DNA from: Sphaerolaimus hirsutus
Lineage: Eukaryota; Nematoda; Chromadorea; Monhysterida; Sphaerolaimidae
DNA length: 64,000 nucleotides
NCBI GenBank assembly: GCA_964036195.1
Contig: OZ038454.1
Span: forward strand, 6,386,001-6,450,000
Reading direction: 5' to 3'
The notes beneath the pieces were generated by a model, which searched no databases, was not told the origin of the DNA, and was given only the letters and a program-made list of their open reading frames with translations. Positions 11,110-21,842 of the stretch are shown one piece after another. The translations under genes were made by a program, and so were the position numbers. Positions within the stretch are counted from its first letter, which is position 1, and each line of letters starts with the position of its first letter.

Positions 11110-12205
11110 TTGTGCCTGCGCACACTAGTTTTCACACAAATTTTCGTAAACTCGTAAATCAGCTTAGAACGCATTTGAGTTTTCTACAATGAGGTGGACG
11201 TCAACTACAGTTGGCGAAGATACAAAATGACACATTGTGGAGAACTCAAACACGTTCAAAGCTCATTTATGAGTTTCCGAAATGTCGTGTGAGAACTAGT
11301 GTGCGCAGGGCCAGTAATGTCAACTAAATGGTAAAGCGTGCTCTTTTGAAGCGCATCCATGAGCTTTTTTAGCACATGCTTCCATTGAGGGTGCACTGTT
11401 TCGCACATACGCCTGTTTCGCACATGGATGAAACCCGTTTCGCACAACGGCCCATTTCGCACATAACTGATGCTATGTGCGAAACGGGCCTATGTGCAAA
11501 ACAGGCGTATGTGCGAAACAGGCGTATGTGCGAAACAGGCGTATGTGCGAAACAGGCATACGTGCGAAACAGGCGATGTGCGTGTGACTGGTAATGATGG
11601 CAAACCCTCCCGAAAAAAAGTAATAAAATTTTTATGTATTTTTTTCTAAACTGACTTTTCAAATTTTCCATTTTTTTCCTAAATAGTTTTCGAATTTTCC
11701 AATTTTTTTGGGTAGTTCACATTTTTTGGGCACTTTTCAAATTTTTTCAAATAGTTTTTGAATTTTAAATGCAGTATTTGTGTAGTTCTAATGCCTAAAT
11801 GCCAGCACAATAATCTCATAAATTGCCCATCTCCGACTTTCGCGGGCGCATGTGTGTCAACTTGATTGTGCATGGTGTGGCTTCAGCCTTTGCGGCAAAC
11901 ACAAAGGCATGTGATGAAACAACACCACTTTAGTGGTAATCTGTTTGTTGCACCCAGTGCTGTGCACACCACTCCCCCTAATCGCCCGCCCGTTTTGCAC
12001 ATGGCCTGTTTTGCACATATGCCTATTTTGCACATACACCTATTTCGCACATAGGCCCATTTCGCACATAGCATCAGTTATGTGCGAAACAGGCCTTTGT
12101 GTGAAACAGGATTCATCCATGTGGGAAACGGACGTATGTGCGAAACAGGTGTATGTGCAAAACAGGCCTGGCCCGCTTCCATTCAATTGACTTGACATTA
12201 CTTCC
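11110..12205. repeat. Elements with inverted 17-bp subterminal repeats
   Basis: 11110-11310 is bounded by inverted CTGCGCACACTAGTT-type ends. 11380-11575 and 11990-12165 hold clusters of GTGCGAAACAGGCGTAT-like units in opposite orientations, either side of a unique core, with AGTAATGTCAA inverted near 11310 and 12200. Facing clusters of short units resemble transposase-binding subterminal repeats. Confidence 0.55.
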
Positions 12206-12596
12206 CCAATTTGTGCCAATTCAGTAATTTTTTTACATTGACATAAGTAACAAGTGCACGCAGGGTACTAAAAATTCAAAATGTCAACTAAAAAACGTTA
12301 CACACATTGAGTTGACATTCAGTGGATGCAAACTCCTGGTGTCAACTAGTGTGTGAGAGCACAGTGGCACGCTTGCAACGTGAGCAGGCACAAATAAGTG
12401 AGTGCAGACTGCAGAGTATCAAATCAACCGATGCAATAACTTGATCATGGACTCATCAAAATGCGGGAAAAATCACCACCCCCTTATTATTTTTGATATT
12501 ATTTTGTTTTAAATCAAGGAGCCCAAAGTATTATTTATCCACCTCCATGTGGTAAATTCTTCGTGTATTTATTAATTTGAAATACATTTTTTGCAG

Positions 12597-12734
12597 GATT
12601 TACGTGGGTCTGGGTGCTACGCAAAATACAAAAGGGGTCCAACTTTTAGCTATGTCACACTTTCATTGGAACCGGAGAGTTGCCTAGATGGTGCTAGCCT
12701 TAGTGTCAATAGATTGGGTACAAGTCATGAAGTC
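12597..12734 (+). CDS. Gene 1 exon 7: catalytic domain, GSGCYA segment
   Basis: Acceptor TTTTGCAG. Reads DLRGSGCYAKYKRGPTFSYV then LSLEPESCLDGA, matching the astacin GxGCwsyvGr..G.q.LSL..gC pattern just before the zinc helix. A stop follows at 12735. The donor is not clear, and one base is added relative to genes 2 and 3 near 12700. Confidence 0.65.
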
Positions 12735-12829
12735 TGATTTGAGCCACAATTTGAAGTGCATTTTTTGAAAAGAACCATCGGGTGCCAGTCCCAGACTCTG
12801 TAAAAGACCATAAGGCTTTTCCATGGTAT

Positions 12830-13150
12830 AGAAGAAAAAAAGAGAAAAAGTCACTATAAGCATATATAGCACACAAAAAAGCTGAAAATAGGCAATGAAA
12901 AACATGAAATAGCGATTTTGAAGGTGAAAAACTATAAAAGCGTATGAAAATTAGTGATTTTGAGTGAAAATTGGGGTAAAAGTTCTCAAAAATCGCTCCA
13001 GATAGATAGATAGCTGGCCGATTTGGAGGAGGGGGGTTAGGGGATAGTTAGTAGCCCAATATTTTGTATCCGGGATAGATAGATAGTTGGCAGATTTGGG
13101 GGGGTAACCCCCCAACCCCCACCACCCCCTTTACTAAACCCCTGGGTTGC
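12830..13150. repeat. Repeat with GATAGATAGAT tracts and G-runs
   Basis: Two blocks of GATAGATAGATAGCTGG/GTTGG beside G-rich runs, in inverse orientation to 36830-36990. It starts shortly after a GGTGCCAGTCCCAGAC end at 12774 that belongs to the intron-like element family. No coding sequence. Confidence 0.45.
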
Positions 13151-13316
13151 ATGTAACCAATTCACCAAAATGGAAAATTTCCAGTGATTGGAACATGGTG
13201 CCCTAAGCCTACTCCCCCTGTCAGTAAATACCTATTTATGCACACTGCATGGAATACTAAACTTCACGAAATTTGGCCATTTCTGCCACATTCATGGTGA
13301 AATTCTTTTTGCCCAG

Positions 13317-13422
13317 TGACACCTCTGGTAAAACTGGCAACGGGTATATTCTGCACGAACTGATGCATGCGCTCGGATTCGACCACGAGCATCAAAGGCC
13401 TAGTAGAAACAAATATCTGCAG
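13317..13422 (+). CDS. Gene 1 exon 8: zinc-binding active site
   Basis: Acceptor TTGCCCAG, donor CAG|GTTGTC. Contains HELMHALGFDHEHQRPSR, an intact astacin signature HExxHxxGFxHExxR with three zinc His and the catalytic Glu. The usual Asp after Arg-Pro is replaced by Ser. An extra GKTGNG lies upstream compared with gene 2. Confidence 0.85.
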
Positions 13423-13509
13423 GTTGTCTATTCACTATCATATCCCATCTGATTATTTGATATAGAGCATATATAATGAGAGTCAAGAACAGAGAGAAAT
13501 CAAATTTAG

Positions 13510-13621
13510 ATCCACTGGCATTATATACCAGACGATGACCTGGATCAATGGGAATGGGACACCGATATCATACAGAATACAGTTGACACTGATTATGATC
13601 TGTTCTCTGTTACGCATTATG
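13510..13621 (+). CDS. Gene 1 exon 9: Met-turn exon with Thr instead of Met
   Basis: Acceptor AATTTAG, donor ATG|GTAAGT. Reads IHWHYIPDDDLDQW, then DYDLFSVTHYG. The astacin pattern is S.MHYg. The Tyr remains but the Met of the Met-turn is Thr (ACG). Gene 2 keeps SAMHY. Confidence 0.8.
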
Positions 13622-13884
13622 GTAAGTTACATAACACAGTTAGTGTGAAATTAATTTTTGAAGTTGTGCAGTTAAAGAATGGCCAATATTTTTTTATGTC
13701 TCATCTATCGGGATTTTGTCTCGACTCGTGACGTGACCAACATAGGAAATGAAAATCAATCAATCAATGAAAATACCTATCAATTTACACTTAAATAAAA
13801 ATACTTTGCCATTTAGAAACGATAACACCAACGATTATTTTCATAAATATCGTATACATTTAAAAGAAAATCGCCAATCATCTA

Positions 13885-14575
13885 GGGTTGGAAAAAAAAC
13901 GTTTTTTTTTAACTCGATGTTTTTTTTAAAAAAACGTTGTTGTTTTTTAAAAAAACGTTGTTTTTTATAATAAAAAACGTTTTTTTTTAAAGCTCACAGA
14001 TATGACCTTGCGTCAACATATATAGGTATATCAGACAGTGGCAATACTCTGTGATGTTATATATGACCATACAATGGCTGTTGAGCCATGGGATAGCATT
14101 ATAAGTGGTGATTTGTGTCAAAAATATCCATATTTTGTGTCGATACGTTTGTATATCGCCTTATAGTAGAATGTTCGTGACTTCAGGTAAAGTTTGGCAC
14201 GGAATAGTGATGAAACAAGGTTATAAAAGGAGGTTGTTACTTTGGGAGTGAAGTTACACACTGTGGAGGTACATGGAAGCACATTACCTCAATATTTTAT
14301 ACTACACCGACATATGACAGCTTATTAACCAATGGTAGCATATATAAATGGATACTTTGATACTAAAAATGCCACAAAACCAATGAAAACAACCACCAAT
14401 GTCAATTTGTGTGTGAAATTGCGCACTTGCGCGCAAAAATTTTGCAAAATACCTAGTGCTTAGTACTAAAAATTTCGGTTGATCTTTTTTCAAAAAAAAA
14501 AACATTTCGGACATCATGTTTAAAAAAAAACGTTTTTATATAAATAAAACGTTAAAAAAACATCGGCCAACCCTA
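13885..14575. mobile_element. hAT-type MITE, TAGGGTTGGAAAAAAACG family
   Basis: Begins TAGGGTTGGAAAAAAAACG and ends CGGCCAACCCTA. It shares its interior (CAGATATGACCTTG, GTGGCAATACTCTGTGATG) with copies at 26723-27388, 33527-34188 and 43453-44166. The 33527 copy has an 8-bp duplication. Confidence 0.75.
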
Positions 14576-14919
14576 CAATCATCACACCATTTAACTGCAT
14601 GGGATTTAATTCATTTTAGGGAATGAGTTATTTTTCATCTAATTTTAAAGAAAATGCATTATTAATTTACTTAACAAATGAAGTTAAAGTGGTTACATAG
14701 GTTACATTTTTATTTACATATGAAATGATTCCTACCAATCAAATATGGGGGAGTTATTTAATGGAAATAATTGTATCCTCACTTGGATGACAGGGTCAAA
14801 TTATTTAAGCGGGGTGCATAAGCACTATATTCAAGGATATAGTGTATTTTTTCCACTAAATGGCAAAAAAACTCAACAACGTGATAATTTTCAACCTCCA
14901 GCCTCTTCGCAAATCAAAG

Positions 14920-15066
14920 TAGACAATGTGACATCAAAGCAGACTACATACCTGGCTTTTGAGTTGAATCCAATGGCAGACCTAGATGTTGGTTGGCATT
15001 GGAAGGCCAGCGTGATTAAAAATGAAATGCATGGACTGGCAACATTTTTTGGGAGAATGGAAAATG
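14920..15066 (+). CDS. Gene 1 exon 10: inserted segment (NEMHGLAT)
   Basis: Conserved with 36187-36318 (DVGWHWKASVIKNEMHGLAT against AIGWHDKVTTIRDEMHGLAT). Ordinary astacins go from the Met-turn almost directly to the GQ..gLS motif, so this exon is an insertion in the C-terminal subdomain. The start (ATCAAAG|TA) is chosen to match phase 1. Confidence 0.5.
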
Positions 15067-15629
15067 GTGTCTACTTTTCATTGCAATTGTAGAGACTGAT
15101 TCAAAAAGTGCATAAACACCGGGAGTCAATAATGGGGGCTAGGGGTGGGTATACCCAAGGAGTATACCTTTAGAAAAAAATTTAGTGTACCATATTTCTT
15201 TTAATAGAACGATACCCTTGCTTCTAATGGTAGGAATCTTTTCATCAACTTTCTTTTTACCAAGTGTCCACGTTTTGTTCCTGGAGTGGCTATAGACTTG
15301 TGGACTGACTTATAAATAAATACATACATACTTATACCTCAGTATTGGCGCCAATGCCAACGCCAATGGCGCAATGGCGTCGCCCCTATGAATGGCACCA
15401 GCGCCATAACACCGTAACATCACCATATGAGTAAAGTTTGGGGGGGGCAGCCATCCTCCGTATACATACAATCCGCACCCCCCCCCCCCCCGCATTTGGT
15501 GTGGATCAGTCGGTATAATTATACTTATTTTGGCTCTATATTACCAAATAAATGATTTTGAGAAATAAAAAATCAACGTTTTTAAAAGAAACAGGTCTAC
15601 CTATAACTGATTGTCTATTTAATCCCCTG

Positions 15630-15845
15630 GTGCCGGTTCCGCAAGTGGAAAAGTTAAGAGTTAAAACTTAAGAGTTGAGTAAAATGATAAATGATAAGTT
15701 ACGAGTAAAGTTAAAAGTTAAGAGTTGAGTAAAATCATTTGTCGTTTTACTCAACTCTTAACTTTACTCATAACTTGTCATTTGTCATTTTACTCAACTC
15801 TTAAATTTTGACTCTTAACTTTTCCACTTGCGGAACTGGCCCCTG
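15630..15845. mobile_element. 216-bp inverted-repeat MITE, GTGCC(A/G)GTTCCGCAAG family
   Basis: The left GTGCCGGTTCCGCAAGTGG and right CCACTTGCGGAACTGGC are inverted and flanked by CTG (15627-15629, 15843-15845). The interior is a near palindrome of AAGAGTTGAGTAAAAT-like units. It shares the GTGCC start and the CAG/CTG flank with the intron-like elements in exons. Confidence 0.7.
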
Positions 15846-15922
15846 ATGCCACTATCAACAATAGATTACACTAAAACACTCTTTGTGCATACCTACCAAA
15901 TGCACATGAATAGAGCTAACTA

Positions 15923-16838
15923 CATGGTCCGGCTCAAAAGTCCCCGGGCAGTGCTCGCCATTCGCGCTAGGGGTAAGCTACGGTCATAACATTTTGACAG
16001 GTTAAGATATCTGGTGTTTTGAGTTTTCACCCAAAATTTCACCCCTCTAGCTCCACCCACTGCGGAACTGTGGGGGTTACAATTTCGGTCATTTTATACT
16101 GATGTACAAATGGTGCTCTAGCTTAATGCTGCTTTAAGTTGTGATCATGAAACTTTGGCTAGTGTAAGCCACCAGTGTTAGTAATGTGCTGATAATATTC
16201 AACACTTTTATCAACATCAATGCTTTTATGGTAAAATCAATATGCAGATCAGGGTGATGTGCAAGAAACGTGGGAACTGTGATGGATGTTTTTGGTGATC
16301 ATCTGAGATCATGTTGTATTGCAGTGATTTTAATGTTCTTGTGAAATGTGCAGTAAGTGAGTTATGTGTTAAAAAGTTCTCTATGTTTCATTACTAATCT
16401 GTAGTGGACACATTACCTGTGTTCAACAGCAGTGTGCATGCAAAATGCATCCTGTATTAACCACTTTTTGAGAAGGAGAGGCAGAATGATGAATTTGGTA
16501 GTGAGAGTAGTGACAGTAATGACAATATGAACTAGGTTCATGATGTCATAGGTAATGTTGGTTAGTGCTGGCACATTGCCAACACTGGTGGCTTACACTA
16601 GCCAAAAGTTTCATGATCACAACTTAAAGCAGCATTGAGCTAGAGCACCATTTGTACATCAGTACAAAATGACCGAAATTGTAACCCCCACAGTTCCACA
16701 GTGGGTGGAGCTAGAGGGGTAAAATTTTAGGTGAATACTCAAAACACCTGATATATTGACCCGTCAAAATTTTATGGCCGTAGCTTACTCCTAGCGCAAA
16801 TGGCGGGCACTGCCCGGGGACTTTTCAGCCGGACCATG
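15923..16838. mobile_element. 916-bp foldback element, CATGGTCCGGCT family
   Basis: Arms of about 270 bp are reverse complements (CATGGTCCGGCTCAAAAGTC at left) and flanked by TA on both sides. The centre (about 16200-16570) is unique and non-coding. TA suggests a Tc1/mariner-like element. Confidence 0.75.
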
Positions 16839-17020
16839 TACATAGGTACTCACACTCTATGGATCTACACAGTGTGTCAACTGGCTTCAATGTCAATTCA
16901 AAGTTTAGTTGATGGTTTGCAGCACAATTCTTTCTTAATGCACCTGCAATTTTTTAACTGAACAAGAAAGAAGCAAAACAATTAAATACTAGAACACATG
17001 TTGAATCTGTAATATGAAAA

Positions 17021-17160
17021 ATGTTGTCTGACCATGTACAACAACAGCAGAACAAAACTACCTAATGACTATACTTGGGGCAACTTTGGTGTCGGCCAAA
17101 AGGCTGGTATGTCCAGAAGTGACATATACAAAGTGAATGTGGCATATAATTGCACAGAAG
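17021..17160 (+). CDS. Gene 1 exon 11: astacin C-terminal motif
   Basis: Reads TMYNNSRTKLPNDYTWGN, then GVGQKAGMSRSDIYKVN and AYNC. This matches the iGQr.gLS..Di.kiN.lYnC end of astacin catalytic domains, whose last Cys closes a disulfide. The donor is GAAG|GTAAAA. The acceptor is not clear. Confidence 0.75.
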
Positions 17161-17238
17161 GTAAAAGTGATGTCTTTAAACGTTTCTTCCTTTTCTGTAC
17201 ATAAACACATATTGCAACACATGTTCTATTTAACACAG

Positions 17239-17298
17239 GCAACATAAAAGAGTGGATAGATGGAATCTACAGGAGTGATGGGTCACTCGGTCAACCAG
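17239..17298 (+). CDS. Gene 1 exon 12: short linker (EWIDGIYRS)
   Basis: Acceptor AACACAG, donor CAG|GTAATG, 60 nt, phase 1 both sides. Reads NIKEWIDGIYRSDGSLGQP. The gene 2 counterpart is 36660-36719. Links the catalytic domain to ShKT. Confidence 0.65.
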
Positions 17299-17528
17299 GT
17301 AATGCCATTCAGAGTGCTACCATTGGCAAACCACAAGTACCACACACAATATCATAAATATGACTTTTTGTGGCTGTGGTGCATCGCGCCGCACTGAATT
17401 AAAAAAAATTCTGGCCGTTGACTACAAAGAATCCTGGGAGAAATGGTTGGGCTTTGGCACCTAACGGAGTGGGGTGAATGATTTGGATGGTCTTCCTCCA
17501 TTTAGATTGAGCTACCCACCGAACCAGA

Positions 17529-18290
17529 GTTGTTAAAAGAACCAAACTTCTGTCAAAGTATACGTAAACGTTAAGTATTTTTTTTTACTTTTACTCATGG
17601 GTAAACATGAGTAAACGTACTTTTGCCCATGGAAAACGTAAACGTCAGTATTTTTTAGAAATGTTGCCCGACAATTACTAATATTCATAACTTTTTGCTT
17701 ATTTAAAGCAATTTTTTCCTAAATGTGTGCTTATATACCCATTTTGGACAATTTTGCTGTATTTTTTAGCATGTTCTCTCCCTTTTTCCCTTCTGACATC
17801 AAAAAATTGATAAGTAATCAGGGCCGTATCCAGGAGGGGTGAGACCTGAAAAACACGGGAAAATGCAAGTTTTGGTACGATTTTGAAAGGTGTAATGCAA
17901 ATTTTTATGCGCGCAACCGCGCATTTGCTGCCAGACATTGGGATTATCACCATATTGCTCCCTGTAGCCGCAAATCTTTCAAAATTTACTTACCAGTGCG
18001 TTTGTACTGCATTTGTAAATATGCATATATACATACATATACAGCATTTCATGGCGCTGGCGCCAACGCCAATGGCGCCATGGCGTGGCGCCTACACATG
18101 GCGTCATGCCGTCACTCTATATGTAAAAATTTAGGTAGGGGCTGAGACCCCCCCACATTCGCTGGGTTCCGTAAACAAGCAGCCCCCGCTCAAAAATCTT
18201 GGATATGTCCCTGTAACAAATGGCTATCTGAAATACGTTTTCTGTACTCGAGTACATTCAAAAAGTATACGTAAAAGCTATGGTACATGG
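17529..18290. mobile_element. hAT-like MITE with nested CAGGGACGTATCC-family element
   Basis: The outer element has AGAGTTGTTAAAAG and ACGTAAACG/GTATACGTAAAAG motifs of the 20306 family. Nested at 17819-18213 is CAGGGCCGTATCCAGG...GGATATGTCCCTG, flanked by imperfect 8-mers TAAGTAAT and TAACAAAT. Confidence 0.55.
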
Positions 18291-18559
18291 TTCGGTAAAA
18301 AGTCCGGACTGGAGCGGTCCCGGTCACGGTCCCGACACTCCAGTCCTGTCCCGGTCCTAGTCCCAACCACCCAGACCTGGTCCCGGAATATTTTTAGTGG
18401 TCCCGGCAATAGATGAACAATTTTTTTGTTTGTGGAAACCTTTCCTATTTCGTTGTTAACGTTCACCTAATATTTGACATTCATCCGGCCACCCAGTGTC
18501 AAGTTTTTCAAAATCAAAAGTGTTGGTCTAAATTGCCACACCCTGTATCACTGCAGAGA

Positions 18560-19530
18560 AAAGGACCCTGTGTCTCTACGCACGTAAACCTGGCACGCAC
18601 ACAGACCCGGCATGCACATGGCACAGGCTATTTGCAATTTGATTTGCTTTATTTACATTTTTTACACGTTGTTGCAGCTTGACATTTAATTGAAAAACGT
18701 TGATTTGGTGAGTGGAAATTGAAATGAAATAACGGCTCTGCACCTGTACGCACAAACGCCCGTCGCGCACAAACGCCTGCCATGCACAAAATGAAAATCC
18801 GGTACGCACAAATGCCCGGTATGCACAAAACTGTAGCTGTGTGCGTGCTGCACAATGTGCGTGCCAGTCGTTTGTGCGGGCCGGTCATATGTGCAGGCGG
18901 GGCTTGTATCCTGGCTGGCTCCTAGGTTCAAACGGGATTGACTTTTCGGGATCGGGATTGGGATTGGCTTTTGAGATTTCAGGATTGGGATTGACCTTTC
19001 GGGATCAGGATCGGGATTGGCTTTTGAGATTTCGGGATCAGGATTGACCTTTCAGGATCGGGATCGGGTTGGGATTGGCATTTTTCTGGGATTGGGATTG
19101 TAAAAAATTCTCATACTGAAGGATTTTGTCTACTTAACTGCAAAAATGGGCTTAAAACACTTTTAAAACAGTTTTTCATTTGACTTTTCAATCTTTTTAC
19201 CGCTTTTGGCGCTTTTTTCAAGTAATAAAATGAAAAGTCATGTGACAAACAAATACTTTATTTCAAAATTAAGCGATCATTACGCCGGCAGTTCGCAGCT
19301 GGTAATTAAAAAAATTGCGGCCAGCGCCAAATTCCCCCAAATACCATGACGCCAGAGTTTTTTTGGAAGCATCCAGGTGCTCATGTATGGGTGTTGTTTC
19401 TGATAGTATATAAACTGGTCAGTATGAGAAGTGTCCTGGCCGCGGTACATAACACCAGCTGGGTGCGTGCTGGGTCTGTGTGTGCGTCGGGTTCATTTCA
19501 TGCGTGCCGGGCGTAAATATGTGCGTGCCG
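18560..19530. repeat. Repeats with CGCACGC and GGGATCGGGATTGG arrays
   Basis: 18580-18900 and 19455-19530 hold inverted clusters of short units around TGCGTGCCGGG/CCCGGCACGCA. 18930-19100 is a GGGATCGGGATTGG array of the family at 22447-23214. The remainder is non-coding. Confidence 0.5.
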
Positions 19531-19629
19531 GGTTTACATGCGTACCACCAGTCCTGGCCGCGAAAATCAAACCATCAACAATTTGTTCACTCAATGCCCA
19601 TAATGCATAAGTATACCAACTTTGCGCAG

Positions 19630-19827
19630 CTTCAAGCAAGCCGAAGTGCTCGGACCAGGCGAGTTGCCACGCCCAAGGCACATTGACTTGGCGGGACTGC
19701 GCGAAGCGGGCCACCATCCTGGCCATCGAGTGCCCCTACACGTGCAGAACGTGCACAGATGAGCGCTGTCGAATGCTACTGGGCTCTCGCATTTGGATCA
19801 AGTCTAGGCCATCAAAAAGAATTTTTT
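19630..19827 (+). CDS. Gene 1 exon 13: ShKT domain
   Basis: Acceptor TGCGCAG, phase 1 from exon 12. Six cysteines in KCSDQASCHAQG, WRDCAKRA and ECPYTCRTC follow the ShKT pattern C-x5-C-x10-C-x9-C-x3-C-x2-C. ShKT modules commonly follow astacin domains in cnidarian and nematode proteases and are thought to modulate or bind. The 3' end is tentative. Confidence 0.75.
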
Positions 19828-19984
19828 GTAACAAGTGGAAATGGAAATTTATTTGCACTCGCGAGAACACGGAAACAAAATTTGTGTCACTTACTGGAAA
19901 ACGGAAAACAGAAAAAAAATTTCACGGAAAATGGGAAGATGTGGGATTATGTGTAGCGGTCAGGATATCATTTGACTGCAAAAG

Positions 19985-20831
19985 ATGAATGTTACATGCG
20001 GGGCGCCAGCGCAGAGGACTGCGACTACCTACCCGCGGCACTGACTACAATAGTCCCACTTCCGGACACTCCGCCCACTCCGCCCATACTGAACGATTGC
20101 TGGTACAAAATGACTTGCCCTGACGTGCAGGAAAGGACACAATCAATATTAGACGTGAGACATGAACAAATTGGCACTTATCTCGGGAGACTGAAGTCAA
20201 TGAAGGGCCAATTTGCATTTTCCGAACTGGGAGTTTGTTCCCCGTCCCTTCTGCTCGCCTGCGCCAGTACGGATCACAGATTTGCGTGGGGAAGCTTCTT
20301 GAATGCATAGTTGTTAAAACGTATTTACTTTGTACTCGAGGAAGAGTAAATACGTTTACGTTTCCTCCGAAAACGTTCCTGTACTCGCTTTTACGTATAC
20401 TTTTTGAAAGTACGCGAGTACAGAAAACATATTTCAGATAGTCTTTTATGTCGATTTTTGAAAGCATAGAAGGAAAAAAATGAGAGAATATTGGGAATAT
20501 GCTAAGAACATTGGGAAAATAGTCGAAAATAAATATATTAGCACATAGGTATCTAGCCAAAATTTGTTTATAATATGCAAAAAATTATGAATATTTGTGA
20601 TTTTGAGTTAAAATTGAGGTGGCATTTCTCAAAAATACTCACCTTTATGTATTCCGGAGGTAAAAGTACGTTTACGTAAAAGTAAAAAAATTTCTGTACT
20701 GAAGGGGTGAGTAAAAATAAATACTTTATGTTTACGTATACTTAGAAAAAAGTTTGGTACTTTTAACAACTCTGCTTGAATGAAAGTGATCCAATAAAGG
20801 TGAAAAAGATCAATGATGCCCTGAGAATGTT
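19985..20831 (+). CDS. Gene 1 exon 14, interrupted by a transposon
   Basis: Acceptor GCAAAAG, donor TT|GTGAGT. Cys-rich unknown domain: ECYMRGASAEDCDYLPAAL, LNDCWYKMTCPDV, IGTYLGRLKSM, CSPSLLLACASTDH, then after the insert DPIKVKKINDALRML. It has no intron where gene 2 has one. The hAT element at 20306-20774 breaks the frame. Confidence 0.65.
20306..20774. mobile_element. 469-bp hAT-type MITE inside exon 14
   Basis: Ends CATAGTTGTTAAAACG and TTTTAACAACTCTG, flanked by a perfect 8-bp duplication CTTGAATG (20298-20305 and 20775-20782). The intact gene 2 exon has one copy at the same codons (about 38749), giving a clean empty site. Confidence 0.9.
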
Positions 20832-21004
20832 GTGAGTCCTTCCCAAGTAAAAGCTTAGTTCAGGTTAACCATGCAGCTGCATCCCAGTCTGAATTTTTCT
20901 ACATTCTACAAGTGTGATAAATCACGTAATGTGTTCTCCCTCCAACCAGCACATTGAAAAATGTTTCCTTTAAATTTATTTAAAAAATTTTTAAATCATC
21001 ACAG

Positions 21005-21067
21005 ATACTGCCTCAACTTATACCACGAAACATGCCGTCCGGAGACATCTGTAAAGGCGTACCCATG
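21005..21067 (+). CDS. Gene 1 exon 15 (YCLNLYHETC)
   Basis: Acceptor ATCACAG, donor ATG|GTAAGA, 63 nt. Reads YCLNLYHETCRPETSVKAYP with two cysteines. Phase 2 both sides. The gene 2 copy is split by a foldback. Confidence 0.65.
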
Positions 21068-21320
21068 GTAAGAATCGATACACAAATACCTACCGTATTT
21101 ATTTGTTCAGATTATTTTTTCATCAAGCCTTTTTGAGGGGAACTATTCAAGGGGGGTTATTCAAGTGGAGGAATTGTTATTTCGTCACAATGTTGAAGCA
21201 TGTATCACACTACTAGAGATGGTCAAACAATGTTTTTTCAATGACCTGGGAATTTTAAACGTTTTTTGGGGGATTAAAAAACTGTTTGTTTTTTATAAAG
21301 CTCACAAACACGGTTATGAG

Positions 21321-21664
21321 TAGTGATGTGAAAAGCGCCAGAACTTTGGCGTCAAGCGCCAAAAGCGCCATGGCGCTTTTTCAACCCTTAGCGCCAAGTG
21401 CCAATGGCGCCAGGGCAAAATGGCGCCAAGCACCATCAGCGGCATAGCGCTTTTGATTTGGCACTAGCGCCAAGCGCCAGCGCCAGGCATTTTGTGCCTG
21501 GCGCCAGTCAAAAATAGCGCCAAGCGCCAAAATCGCCATGGCGCTTTTCATGGGCATGGCGCCAAGCACCACAGGAAAAAAGCACAAAGTGGCAAAAGCG
21601 CAATGGTGCTTTTTGCTTTGGCGCTAGCCCCAGGCACCAGCGCCATGGCGCTTTCACATCACTA
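21321..21664. mobile_element. 344-bp hAT-like MITE packed with GGCGC motifs
   Basis: Inverted ends TAGTGATGTGAAAAGCGCC and GGCGCTTTCACATCACTA. Flanked by near-identical 8-mers GTTATGAG and GCTATGAG. The interior is mostly GGCGCTTTTGGCGCCA-like units in both orientations, probable subterminal binding repeats. Confidence 0.7.
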
Positions 21665-21842
21665 GCTATGAGTCAACATATACATCTGAAATCTGAAAAA
21701 CACATTATTGTAATTTAAAAAAATCTGTTTAGAAAATTGATTTTTTTTATCAAGGCATTTCAAAAAAAATTGATTTTTTCCAATCCTACTTGTTTCTATC
21801 AAACATGACTATTCACAACACAACAATCTGTGATTAGTGCAG

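Noticed and set aside
11480-11580. CRISPR-like spacing of direct repeats
   Set aside because: Units are contiguous, appear in inverted orientation nearby, and the genome is animal; they fit transposon subterminal repeats.
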